From contig JBBQGG010000031.1 in NCBI GenBank assembly GCA_038322815.1, forward strand, positions 1-37,813: DNA of 37,813 nt. The letters run 5' to 3'. Under the pieces are notes generated by a model. It was not told the DNA's origin. It did no database searches and saw only the letters and a list, made by a program, of their open reading frames with translations. The stretch is from PALSA-1296 sp038322815. GTDB lineage: Bacteria > Bacteroidota > Ignavibacteria > Palsa-1295. Shown here piece by piece: positions 17,222 through 24,530 of this stretch (its first letter is position 1; each line of letters begins with the position of its first letter). The translations under genes were made by a program, and so were the position numbers.

Positions 17222-18631
17222 TTATTCTTTAATTACGCGAACAGAACTATAATGACCCTCTTTGGAAAAAACGATACAATACATTCCTCTTGAAAGATCT
17301 GACAATGAAAATTCTTTTACATCGCCAAGTGAAGCAGTAAGTTGAGATTGAAATTGTAGTCTTCCCAAAATATCATATATAGCCATAGTTCCGCTGAATG
17401 CTTCAATTGGATGGAGATGAATGATGCCCGTCGTAATCGTAGGCGTAACATTAAATGCAGGATGATCACCGGGACGAAAATATACTATTCTTGTGGCTTC
17501 TACACTGGTTGTGGGCGGGATATATTTTGCAAATGTATAGGTAGAATTTTTGTAGGAAATAATATAGCCATGGGATGAATCTTTCCACATCATCGAAGTA
17601 ACGCTATCTCCTTTGATCGCCTTAAGATCATAATACCAATTCTTTCCGTTATTCGGTGTATAAGCAAGCGTATCGCTTCGCAGCCTGTCATGGTAAGTGT
17701 CACCGATAAAAGCCCATAACTTGCTTCCACCTGAATTCGCAACAAATGCCAGGCGTCCATTCTGAGAAGAATCTGCCTGCCATGACGCACCGCCATCTGT
17801 TGTGAAAAGAAGATCATAGAGATAGATCAATTTCGTTCGAAGACTATCTACAGCACCGGTATTGACAAGATAAAAAGATCCGGTTCTATTCCCAATCATC
17901 TGAGCAGAGGGAAATAACAGCGTATCCTCTTGAATACCAATGGGATATAGGTGCGTCCAATGTAAACCGCCGTCAACCGTATGCAAATATGAAATACCAT
18001 TATAAAAAGGATCGACGTTTACGGAAGTCCAGATATTCAAACTATCTTGCATAAACCCTTCATAAAGACCCAGGTTACCTGAAGCAAGCGTATCGCTTAT
18101 TATTTGAAAGGTTTGTGCAGTATCGTGACTGCGCCGCAGATAGGACTCAATATATTTTCCATGTGTTAATGTCGAGAAAATGTAATAATCCAAATTGGGA
18201 AAGATCTGACCGCATAAAAAATTCTCGTGCGGAGGTGTGCTTTGCGTAAAACTCCAAGTCATCCCATTATCAGTTGTAATCTGGATAGCCTTATTAAATG
18301 TAAAGCCAGAGGCAAAACTTGACCCAATATACGTTAATGACCGTAAATTAAGAGTAGTAAATTTTGATTCATGTTTTTTCCATGTTATCCCGCCATCGGA
18401 AGTAAGATAAACATTGGCAACAAAGATGGTATTTTTATTACTGTCATCGTATGAACTGTCTTTTCCAATAAGCATTCCATGATTTTCATCTGCAAAATCA
18501 ATCGGTCCTGAAATACTGCAATCATGGCAGATGATGTGTTTTTCCCACGTCCCAGGAACTTGGGAAAATGAAGCATCAGAGAAAATAAGAGCACTGCAGA
18601 TGCAAAGCAGGAAAAAAAAATATTTCTGCAT
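17222..18631 (-). CDS. Secreted Ycf48/BNR propeller protein with T9SS sorting domain
   Basis: A 469-residue exported protein. Signal peptide at about 1-23 (SALIFSDASFSQ). Several BNR/Ycf48-type blades are visible: LTSDGGITWKKHE, TTDNGMTWSF, HTVDGGLHWTH, TTDGGASWQAD and TPNNGKNWYYD. Residues about 395-469 are a degenerate T9SS type A sorting domain (GTMAIYDILGRLQFQS ... SDLSRGMYCIVFSKEG). The PNP motif usual at its start is replaced by TPTITTGII. An AGAAAGGA Shine-Dalgarno-like sequence lies 7 nt before the ATG, unusual here, just after a strong hairpin. It lies downstream of the Cys-rich genes on the same strand. Confidence 0.82.
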   Translation of the reverse strand: MQKYFFFLLCICSALIFSDASFSQVPGTWEKHIICHDCSISGPIDFADENHGMLIGKDSSYDDSNKNTIFVANVYLTSDGGITWKKHESKFTTLNLRSLTYIGSSFASGFTFNKAIQITTDNGMTWSFTQSTPPHENFLCGQIFPNLDYYIFSTLTHGKYIESYLRRSHDTAQTFQIISDTLASGNLGLYEGFMQDSLNIWTSVNVDPFYNGISYLHTVDGGLHWTHLYPIGIQEDTLLFPSAQMIGNRTGSFYLVNTGAVDSLRTKLIYLYDLLFTTDGGASWQADSSQNGRLAFVANSGGSKLWAFIGDTYHDRLRSDTLAYTPNNGKNWYYDLKAIKGDSVTSMMWKDSSHGYIISYKNSTYTFAKYIPPTTSVEATRIVYFRPGDHPAFNVTPTITTGIIHLHPIEAFSGTMAIYDILGRLQFQSQLTASLGDVKEFSLSDLSRGMYCIVFSKEGHYSSVRVIKE

Positions 18632-18646
18632 AACGTAATCCTTTCT

Positions 18647-18683
18647 TATCTGCGGATTCAGTATAAAAAAGAATCCGCAGATA
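18647..18683 (-). promoter_or_regulatory. Perfect 13-bp hairpin before the propeller gene's ribosome site
   Basis: TATCTGCGGATTC (18647-18659) and GAATCCGCAGATA (18671-18683) are perfectly complementary around an 11-nt AT loop. On the minus strand it lies between the end of the Cys-rich gene (18696) and the AAGGA motif of the propeller gene. No T tract follows, so it may protect or regulate mRNA rather than terminate. Confidence 0.6.
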
Positions 18684-18695
18684 GATTATGTTTTT

Positions 18696-19016
18696 TTAAC
18701 TTTGAATCGTTCCTGTAATAATAGTACCATCCCAATGTTTATACGCTTTATATGTATAGCTGCTACCAGTCGTTCCGCAAAATTTGAGCATTAATTTATT
18801 GCCATTACACATACTCGTACTACCATAATTGTTTATATCAGGTGTCATTGTAAGTGAGCTATTATTACAAACCCCAGCTCTTCTAGTATCCGTAAGTTTC
18901 CAACTTGCAGCTGTGGGTGAATCTAAGTAGGCACAGGCATAGAAACAACTACCATTATCACTAGAAAATTGAATTGAATCTAGGCAACAATTAGGACATA
19001 CTAATTGCATAATCAT
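18696..19016 (-). CDS. Cys-rich small protein without its own signal peptide
   Basis: The frame can be opened farther upstream, but ATG 19016 (MIMQLVCPNC) is preferred because it follows the stop of the preceding gene by 4 nt; this gives 106 residues. Eight cysteines are spread along it (CPNCC, SCFYAC, GVCNN, SMCNG, KFCGTT), with polar, Thr/Ser/Asn-rich sequence between them, as in disulphide-stabilised exported proteins. No signal peptide is seen. It may be the continuation of the upstream signal-bearing ORF after a +1 frame change. AT-rich compared with neighbours. No family recognised. Confidence 0.5.
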   Translation of the reverse strand: MIMQLVCPNCCLDSIQFSSDNGSCFYACAYLDSPTAASWKLTDTRRAGVCNNSSLTMTPDINNYGSTSMCNGNKLMLKFCGTTGSSYTYKAYKHWDGTIITGTIQS

Positions 19017-19020
19017 ATAT

Positions 19021-19299
19021 TCACCAATCCTGACAGTTACAAGGATATATCCATTGATTTGGTGGAATATCAGCACATAGCACATTGAGATTCACTCCCC
19101 ATTGATCAGTATCTGTCACAATAAAATAGCAATCTTGGGATGGTGCCGGTGGTGGTAAAGGGCTTTTGACTAATTCAGCGTTCACATTAGAATGCTTAAA
19201 AGCTTGGGCAAACGCATTTGATCTATTGATTGTAGCTAGTACCCCTATAAAAACTAGGAGTATAGCGGTTGTTTTGAGCGAAAAGATGATGTTTTTCAT
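19021..19299 (-). CDS. Small exported Cys-containing peptide
   Basis: A 92-residue protein. Residues 1-32 are a clear signal peptide (basic start, LVFIGVLATI core, SNAFAQ cleavage site). The mature part of about 60 residues has a Pro-rich stretch (SPLPPPAPSQ) and four cysteines (DCYFI, VLCAD, YPCNCQ), ending CNCQDW. It recalls the short signal-peptide-plus-Cys products of Bacteroidota (NVEALA-type peptides), but no motif match is claimed. The TGA stop at 19021 is followed 4 nt later by the next ATG. It is divergent from an XRE regulator 95 nt away. Function unknown. Confidence 0.55.
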   Translation of the reverse strand: MKNIIFSLKTTAILLVFIGVLATINRSNAFAQAFKHSNVNAELVKSPLPPPAPSQDCYFIVTDTDQWGVNLNVLCADIPPNQWIYPCNCQDW

Positions 19300-19355
19300 G
19301 GCTTTATTAATAATTTAGAAAATAAATACAAAAAAAAGAATTCCATCTATATGCA

Positions 19356-19373
19356 TATCCAAATACATGGATA
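19356..19373. promoter_or_regulatory. Candidate operator between XRE and Cys-rich genes
   Basis: TATCCA-AATACA-TGGATA is an inverted repeat with perfect 6-bp arms in the divergent promoter region, next to the palindrome ATATGCATAT (19349-19358). A near-consensus -7 box, CAACTTTG (19384-19391), lies 3 nt before the XRE start codon. Operator function is inferred from position only. Confidence 0.35.
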
Positions 19374-19394
19374 GATTCTCTTACAACTTTGTAG

Positions 19395-19607
19395 ATGTCA
19401 TCACGAAAAGTTATAGGGGAGAATATAAAGTCCTTAAGACTAGCAAGGAACTGGAGTCAAGAAAAGCTTTCTGTTCGCTCAAAAATCAGCCACAACTACA
19501 TTAGTAGATTAGAGCGGGGTGAGGTAAATGTTAGCATAGATTCTCTGGAAAAAATTGCGAAAGGTCTCAAAGTAGAATTGGAAGACTTGATAAAAAAAAA
19601 TAATTAA
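19395..19607 (+). CDS. Small XRE-family helix-turn-helix regulator
   Basis: A 70-residue protein made of one Cro/C1-type HTH domain. IGENIKSLRLARNWSQEKLSV (helices 1-2) is followed by the recognition helix region HNYISRLERGEVNVSIDSLEKI and KGLKVELEDLI. Such single-domain repressors bind short palindromes as dimers. It is divergent from the two small Cys-rich genes, which suggests it controls them or itself; the palindrome at 19356 is a candidate site. Its DNA is AT-rich, as are the Cys-rich genes, so the three may have arrived together. No phage or toxin gene is adjacent. Confidence 0.9.
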   Translation: MSSRKVIGENIKSLRLARNWSQEKLSVRSKISHNYISRLERGEVNVSIDSLEKIAKGLKVELEDLIKKNN

Positions 19608-19724
19608 TTTATTTCTTCCATATACATTCGATAAATTTTTATTCCCTAAGATAAATATATACCCTTCTTTTACTATGATCTGATACGTTTGGCTTCATCC
19701 AATTTGTTAAGAAAACGGGGCATT

Positions 19725-20978
19725 TTACCTTCTTTTCTTTTGTCCGCGCCATTTCTTCCTGCCCGGGTTTGCCGGTGCTGACTGTTTCGGGCTATGGAGC
19801 CTTCCGTGCGACCCTTTCGGAGCCTGTTTTTCATGATGCTCTTGCGCCATCGGATACGGATGATCGGTGAATGCCGGGATCTCTTTATGGATCAATTTTT
19901 CAATATCATTTAAGAACGGCAATTCTCCGCTGTCGCAGAAGGATAGCGCAGTGCCTTTAGCCCCTGCTCTGCCGGTTCTTCCGATGCGATGAACGTAGGT
20001 TTCGGGAATGTTCGGGATCTCGTAATTGATGACGAATTCCAGATCATCGACATCAATACCGCGCGCAGCAATATCTGTTGCTACCAGTACCCGGGTCTTC
20101 TGTGCTTTGAAATTATTAAGCGCGCGCTGGCGGACATTTTGTGATTTATTGCCGTGGATCGCTTCGGCACGAATATTATTTTGTCCGAGAATACGTACAA
20201 CAATATCAGCGCCATGCTTTGTCCTCGTAAAAACAAGTGCCGTTTTTATATCGTCGTCATCTAATACATAAAGAAGCAGATCTTTTTTCTTTGCTTTATC
20301 CACAAAGAAAACATATTGCTTGATAGCATCGACGGTCGGTTCATCCGGCGTTATGGTTATCTTAACAGGATCATGAAGAATTGTATCGGCAAGTCGTACG
20401 ATTTCTTTTGGCATCGTAGCGGAGAAAAACAGTGTCTGCCGTTTATGCGGAAGATGCGAAATAATTTTTTTCACATCGGTCAGGAAACCCATATCGAGCA
20501 TTCGGTCTGCTTCATCAAGCACGAACATCTCAACATCTCTGAGCGAAACAAATCCCTGATTCATCAGATCGAGCAATCTGCCCGGAGTTGCGATGACAAT
20601 ATCAACTCCGCGATTCAAAGCCGATGTCTGCTTGCCTTGATTGACGCCGCCAAAAATCACGGTATTGGTTAACCCCGTATATTTTCCATACGCCCTAAAA
20701 CTATCGGCGATCTGTACGGCAAGTTCACGAGTTGGAGTGAGTATCAGTGATCTGATCTTCCGCTTTGCTCCTTGCTGTCTGTTCTCACTGAGCAATTGTA
20801 AGATCGGAATGGCGAATGCTGCCGTCTTTCCTGTTCCTGTCTGCGCACAGCCCATGAGGTCGTGTCCCTGCAAAAGAACCGGAATTGCCTGCTCTTGTAT
20901 CGGAGTAGGTTTAGTGTATCCTTCATCTTTTAGCGAGCGAAGGATTGGCTCGATGATATGTAATTTATTAAAAGGCAT
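19725..20978 (-). CDS. DEAD-box ATP-dependent RNA helicase (RhlE-like)
   Basis: A 417-residue cytosolic helicase with all core motifs: the Q motif (KPTPIQEQAIP), Walker A AQTGTGKT, PTRELA, TPGRLLD, DEAD (VLDEADRMLDMGF), SAT (FFSATMP), TRTKHGAD, ATDIAARGIDV and HRIGRTGRAG. The basic tail (about 380-417, GRKKWRGQKKRR) is typical of RhlE-type helicases, which unwind RNA in ribosome assembly and mRNA decay. Length is usual for the group. It appears to be a single-gene transcript. The exact paralogue (RhlE versus CsdA or DbpA) is less sure. Confidence 0.95.
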   Translation of the reverse strand: MPFNKLHIIEPILRSLKDEGYTKPTPIQEQAIPVLLQGHDLMGCAQTGTGKTAAFAIPILQLLSENRQQGAKRKIRSLILTPTRELAVQIADSFRAYGKYTGLTNTVIFGGVNQGKQTSALNRGVDIVIATPGRLLDLMNQGFVSLRDVEMFVLDEADRMLDMGFLTDVKKIISHLPHKRQTLFFSATMPKEIVRLADTILHDPVKITITPDEPTVDAIKQYVFFVDKAKKKDLLLYVLDDDDIKTALVFTRTKHGADIVVRILGQNNIRAEAIHGNKSQNVRQRALNNFKAQKTRVLVATDIAARGIDVDDLEFVINYEIPNIPETYVHRIGRTGRAGAKGTALSFCDSGELPFLNDIEKLIHKEIPAFTDHPYPMAQEHHEKQAPKGSHGRLHSPKQSAPANPGRKKWRGQKKRR

Positions 20979-21267
20979 GAAATATTTAAAACAGAATTAT
21001 TTTGAAATTCGAAGGAAGAAGAGATTTTGCACTTGGGTCAGGTACGATCTATTGATCCATAAGGCCTACCGGGCTTGCCAAAGTGCCAAAAGTGAGATGG
21101 CACAGTCCTGAGAGCTTAATTGTAACAATGGAAAGGCGGAGGTGATTCGTTTTTTCTTTGGAGGTAAGTAGGCCGGACATTCCTGTCCCGCCCGTGAGCG
21201 AATCTTCTCCATACTACGCAGACGGATAGGAATGTACGTCCTACTAGGAGATTCTAGAAGGACTCTT
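20979..21267. other. Intergenic region with a palindromic repeat, no gene
   Basis: No coding pattern is seen. Arms 21168-21188 (starting GTAGGCCGGACATTCC) and 21224-21244 pair at 18 of 21 positions around a 35-nt loop, forming the element described separately. Confidence 0.5.
21168..21244. repeat. GGACATTCCTGTCC-type inverted repeat
   Basis: Two 21-nt arms (21168-21188 and 21224-21244) match in inverted orientation with 3 mismatches. The left arm contains GGACATTCCTGTCC, the right GGATAGGAATGTACGTCC. It lies between the ferritin and helicase genes. Confidence 0.7.
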
Positions 21268-21819
21268 TTACGGATTATCCGCCGTTACATCCTGTGCTAA
21301 CTTCGCATCATCCGGCTCTGATTCCAGATCGCGATCTAGTGAGTAGAGCGACTCCGTTCCGGCTTTTTCACCTCCTGAAATTTTGAGTTTATCCAATAGA
21401 TTCATTGCAAGTGTTTCTTCTTCGGTTTGTTCTTTGACCATCCATTGCATAAAATTCCAAGTTGCCCAATCCTGTTCATCATGGCTCATATTTACAAGTT
21501 TATAGATTCCCTTCGTATTATCAACTTCGTGTTCAAATACTTTTTCAAAGCAATCATGGATGCTCTTTGGGTCTGAGGGCGGGGCGGGAATCGCCGTTAC
21601 TTTTACCTTCGCACCGCGCTTTAAAATATACTCCAATATCTTCATCATGTGGTTACGCTCTTCCTGGGCGTGACGAAAAAGAAAATTCGAAATTCCGCCA
21701 TAGCCTTCACTTTCAGCCCAGGCTCCGAATGATAAATAAATTTGCGAAGCATGGGCTTCTTTTGTCATCTGATCATTGAGCGCTGCTGCAATAGATTTTG
21801 AAAGTCTGTTCGTATCCAT
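21268..21819 (-). CDS. Ferritin (bacterial non-heme, FtnA-like)
   Basis: The start is taken at ATG 21819 because MDTNRLSKSIAAALNDQM is the family N-terminus; the open frame runs 32 codons farther upstream into the neighbouring gene without homology. The 183-residue protein oxidises Fe(II) and stores Fe(III) in a 24-subunit cytosolic shell. Expected di-iron ligands are seen: Glu21 (KEAHAS), Glu54 and His57 (EERNH), Glu98 (EHEVD), Gln131 and Glu134 (KEQTEEE). The tail beyond residue 155 (ESLYSLDRDLESEPDDAK) is longer and more acidic than in E. coli FtnA. A small membrane protein gene lies 23 nt upstream on the same strand. Confidence 0.93.
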   Translation of the reverse strand: MDTNRLSKSIAAALNDQMTKEAHASQIYLSFGAWAESEGYGGISNFLFRHAQEERNHMMKILEYILKRGAKVKVTAIPAPPSDPKSIHDCFEKVFEHEVDNTKGIYKLVNMSHDEQDWATWNFMQWMVKEQTEEETLAMNLLDKLKISGGEKAGTESLYSLDRDLESEPDDAKLAQDVTADNP

Positions 21820-21842
21820 TTTTTTTGTTGCGTAATTAAAAT

Positions 21843-22052
21843 TTATTTTTTTCCGGACTGCCATAAAAGAACTCCGCCGATTCCCATCACTGCAATGCCG
21901 GCAAGCGGCGACCAATTGAAGCTATGCGGCTCATCCCTTGTCACTTTTATTTCTCCAATATCAAGAACTTTCTCCTTTGTAAAAAAAGTAAATGACGTAT
22001 ATATCGTTAATACTAAACCAAGGATCAATAAAATAATACCTGCTTGCTTCAT
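21843..22052 (-). CDS. Small two-helix membrane protein
   Basis: With the start at ATG 22052 (MKQAGIILLILG) the protein has 69 residues. Helix one (residues about 4-22) and helix two (about 48-65, LAGIAVMGIGGVLLW) flank a short charged segment (KEKVLDIGEIKVTRDEPH). Similar tiny proteins are common in Bacteroidota, but I know no function. It probably shares a transcript with ferritin. Confidence 0.7.
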   Translation of the reverse strand: MKQAGIILLILGLVLTIYTSFTFFTKEKVLDIGEIKVTRDEPHSFNWSPLAGIAVMGIGGVLLWQSGKK

Positions 22053-22263
22053 ATCAAAAAGGTGCTGCGAGTTATTGCAAACAAAAATAAGCATTTAGGA
22101 GGATTCAACCGTTACAGAATTTTAGGAATTCGTTACATGATTCACACATTATTAAGGTTCTATCGTAATATTTAGCAATTCATTCCCCGTCTTCGTATTC
22201 CTCGTCGTGGCTGTAACTCTTTTTTTCCTCAAAGGACAAACTGAAAATTAAAAATCGGGAAAG

Positions 22264-22544
22264 TTATCTTGTCGCAACGCGCTTCATTCCTTCGCGGATG
22301 AATTTTTCGGCAAGGAGTTGGGCAGGGATTTCTTCTTTATTAGCAAGCTTTTGCAATTTTGCCTGGAGCGGTTTCGGAAGTATGATTAGGCGTGTTACCC
22401 ATTCGGTTTTCTTTAAATTTGGAAATGAAGGATTCTTGATCGCTTTGGACCAATCACAAACTCCGTCGAGTCATGAGTTGACCAAAACTCAAACTCTTGA
22501 TCTTCAGATTTAAAATTCGGAATTTTTTTAAGTTGTTTGCTCAT
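22264..22544 (-). pseudogene. CopG-type antitoxin, frameshifted, orphan
   Basis: No single frame spans this gene. Starting at ATG 22544 the minus strand reads MSKQLKKIPNFKSEDQEFEF, then WSTHDSTEF. In the second frame it continues DWSKAIKNPSFPNLKK ... WVTRLIILPKPLQAKL ... KEEIPAQLLAEKFIREGMKR to TAA at 22266. Together these match the CopG_antitoxin family (PF12441-like: KKIPxFKSExEExEFW, HDSTxYxDW, then a ribbon-helix-helix with LPxxLxxxLxxLA). The total of 281 nt is one base short of a whole reading frame. The missing base falls near 22455-22457, between the codons for F-V and D-W. No toxin gene is next to it. Either a dead remnant or a sequencing error. Confidence 0.75.
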
Positions 22545-22669
22545 ATAATTTTCTTTCTTTTATGTGCATCGGTCTTGCAGAAATGGGTCGTATCTTTCAT
22601 AATTCAAAAATACGAAAAAAACTATACTTCTAACAGAACTGTCTATAAAACTAAACACTCAGTGCAGTC

Positions 22670-22749
22670 GTTAGTCTTTAATCATTAGTTGTTAGTAGAA
22701 AATATGCAGGTTAAAGCCATGCGAATACCAACTAATGATAAAGACTAAC
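22670..22749 (+). repeat. Heptamer-unit inverted repeat before the sigma-54 activator gene
   Basis: The 22-nt left arm (22670-22691, beginning GTTAGTCTTTAATC) and the 21-nt right arm (22729-22749) are complementary apart from one extra A. The units are the same AGTCGTT/AGTCTTT heptamers as at 6081. The right arm ends 10 nt before the start codon at 22760, so the hairpin would sit in or just upstream of the leader. Confidence 0.8.
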
Positions 22750-22759
22750 ACCTACCCCT

Positions 22760-24310
22760 ATGTCTCAGATACTAATTATAGACGATGAAGCGGGAATTCG
22801 CGATACATTGGCGATGATCTTCGAATACGAGAAGCATACGGTCACGACGGCTGAATCAGGCACTGAAGGCGTGAAGCTTGTCGCCGAAGGCACGCCCGTT
22901 GATTGCATTTTGCTCGATGTAAAAATGCCGGGAATGGATGGTATGGAAGCGCTGCAAAAGATTCGCCAGATACGTCAGGATGTGCCGATCATCATGATCT
23001 CAGGTCACGGCACGATCGAGACAGCCGTCGAAGCGACGAAACTCGGCGCATTTGATTTTTTAGAAAAACCTCCGGACCGCGAAAGGCTTCTGCTTCTTGT
23101 CCGCAATGCAACGCAGAAAAAGCAGCTTGAAACGCAGGTTAAGATCATGCGCGAAAAACTTCAGGGCAAAGAAACAATGCTCGGAGCTTCACCGGCAATG
23201 CGTAACATCCGTGCCATGATCGATCGTGTTGCTCCGACTGAAGCGCGTGTCCTTATTACAGGCGAGAATGGCACAGGAAAAGAACTTGTAGCACGCGGAG
23301 TTCATTCAAGTTCAAAGCGCTCACAGATGCCCTTCGTTGAAGTGAATTGCGCTGCTATTCCCCGCGATCTCATCGAAAGTGAACTCTTCGGTCATGAGAA
23401 AGGCTCGTTCACAGGCGCACAAAATCAACGAATCGGTAAGTTCGAACAAGCCGATGGTGGCACGCTCTTCTTAGATGAGATCGGCGATATGAGCCTCGAA
23501 GCGCAGGCAAAAGTTTTAAAAGTCATTGACGAAGGCTGGATCGAGCGCGTCGGAAGTTCGACGGGCAAACCGATCAAGGTTGATGTACGAGTGATCGCAG
23601 CAACAAATAAAAATGTGCCGGAAGAAATACGCGGCGGCAGGTTCCGTGAAGATCTTTTTCATAGATTAAATGTCATCCCTATCCACGTTCCACCTCTGCG
23701 TCAGCGGCTCGAAGATATTCCCGTCCTTGTAAAATCATTCGCCGAAGAATTCGCAGCAGATGTTAAGCGCAAAGCTCCGAATTTTGATGAAGCGGCGATG
23801 AAGCTTCTGATGTCGCTTCCCTATACCGGAAATATTCGTGAACTTCGCAATATCATTGAGCGCATTGTTATTTTAACACAAGGCGATTTCGTCAAACGAG
23901 AAGACGTCGAGCATTTAGGCGTTGCTTTTTCAATGGGAGCAATGCATAAAGCATTCGATAGCGGAGGCAGTCAGCAGGCTGAAGAATTTGCACATACAGT
24001 AGTTCTAAGTCCCGCCGATATGGCGCGTATCCAATCTACAGAAAGCGAAGGCTATCTTGTCGGTTCGCATGACAATCCGCTCCAGGAAGCGTTAAGTGCA
24101 GAGTCATTTCAGGATTTCAAAGATAAATCGGAAAAAATTTATATTGAAGAGCGCCTGCGCGAGCATGGCTGGAACATCAGCCGCACTGCTGAAGCAATGA
24201 ACATTCAACGCTCGCATCTTTATACAAAAATGCGAAAGTTCGGATTAATGAAAGATAAAAAAGAAGGTGAAGAGGAAATTGTGGATGAAGAAATAGAGAT
24301 GGGAGAGTAG
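22760..24310 (+). CDS. Sigma-54-dependent response regulator (NtrC family)
   Basis: A 516-residue three-domain regulator. Residues 1-120 are a receiver with the acidic pair Asp8/Asp9 and phospho-acceptor Asp53 (ILLDVKMPG). Residues about 140-370 are the AAA+ sigma-54 activator domain: Walker A GENGTGKE, ESELFGHEKGSFTGA (the GAFTGA loop as GSFTGA), Walker B GGTLFLDEIGDM, and RFREDLFHRLNV. After a longer linker (about 385-455) comes a Fis-type HTH (HGWNISRTAEAMNIQRSHLYTKMRKFGL). Phosphorylation would drive ATP-dependent opening of sigma-54 promoters. Its sensor kinase is not in the window. GSFTGA instead of GAFTGA is a known variant that may reduce sigma-54 contact; effect unknown. Confidence 0.95.
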   Translation: MSQILIIDDEAGIRDTLAMIFEYEKHTVTTAESGTEGVKLVAEGTPVDCILLDVKMPGMDGMEALQKIRQIRQDVPIIMISGHGTIETAVEATKLGAFDFLEKPPDRERLLLLVRNATQKKQLETQVKIMREKLQGKETMLGASPAMRNIRAMIDRVAPTEARVLITGENGTGKELVARGVHSSSKRSQMPFVEVNCAAIPRDLIESELFGHEKGSFTGAQNQRIGKFEQADGGTLFLDEIGDMSLEAQAKVLKVIDEGWIERVGSSTGKPIKVDVRVIAATNKNVPEEIRGGRFREDLFHRLNVIPIHVPPLRQRLEDIPVLVKSFAEEFAADVKRKAPNFDEAAMKLLMSLPYTGNIRELRNIIERIVILTQGDFVKREDVEHLGVAFSMGAMHKAFDSGGSQQAEEFAHTVVLSPADMARIQSTESEGYLVGSHDNPLQEALSAESFQDFKDKSEKIYIEERLREHGWNISRTAEAMNIQRSHLYTKMRKFGLMKDKKEGEEEIVDEEIEMGE

Positions 24311-24350
24311 TTTAGAATTATGAATTATGAATTTTTAGTTCAGATTTATT

Positions 24351-24479
24351 TGTCATTCTGAACGCAGCGAAGCGAAGAATCCCCTGATGGTTTGTAGAGA
24401 AATATATTCTACACGCCATCAGGGGATTCTTCATTGCGTAAAAATTGCTTTTGCAATTTTTACTCCCTTCAGAATGACA
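24351..24479. repeat. Composite TGTCATTCTGA palindromic element with nested hairpins
   Basis: The outer arms TGTCATTCTGAA (24351-24362) and TTCAGAATGACA (24468-24479) are perfect complements. Inside, 17-nt arms (24374-24390 and 24416-24432, GAAGAATCCCCTGATGG) pair perfectly, and a third hairpin follows: GTAAAAATTGC-TTTT-GCAATTTTTAC (24438-24463). It lies between the convergent activator and T9SS cargo genes and could end both transcripts. A relative lies at 33836. Confidence 0.85.
24438..24463. terminator. Bidirectional terminator-like hairpin
   Basis: Perfect 11-bp stem with a TTTT loop and an A/T-rich base, nested in the composite element between convergent genes. The T run lies within the stem rather than after it, so this is a moderate call. 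Confidence 0.45.
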
Positions 24480-24498
24480 TACTACTCAGACTTTTCTG

Positions 24499-24530
24499 CT
24501 AACGACTAAAGACTGATGACTAACGACTAC
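24499..24530. repeat. Heptamer repeat touching a stop codon
   Basis: CTAACGA, CTAAAGA, CTGATGA, CTAACGA, CTA in tandem. The last CTA (24527-24529) is the TAG stop codon of the minus-strand T9SS cargo gene. TCTGCTAACGACTAA is shared with the copy at 8376. Confidence 0.8.

Noticed and set aside
21820..21915. Ferritin start 32 codons upstream
   Set aside because: The extra residues overlap the end of the small membrane protein gene and do not resemble ferritin; MDTNRLSKSI is the usual start.
22298..22513. 71-residue plus-strand open frame
   Set aside because: It is the antisense of the frameshifted CopG-type antitoxin, which explains the region better.
22541..22600. 19-codon minus-strand ORF whose TGA overlaps the antitoxin ATG, a possible toxin remnant
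   Set aside because: The overlap is suggestive, but the peptide (KDTTHFCKTDAHKRKK) does not resemble a BrnT-type C-terminus and is too short to judge.
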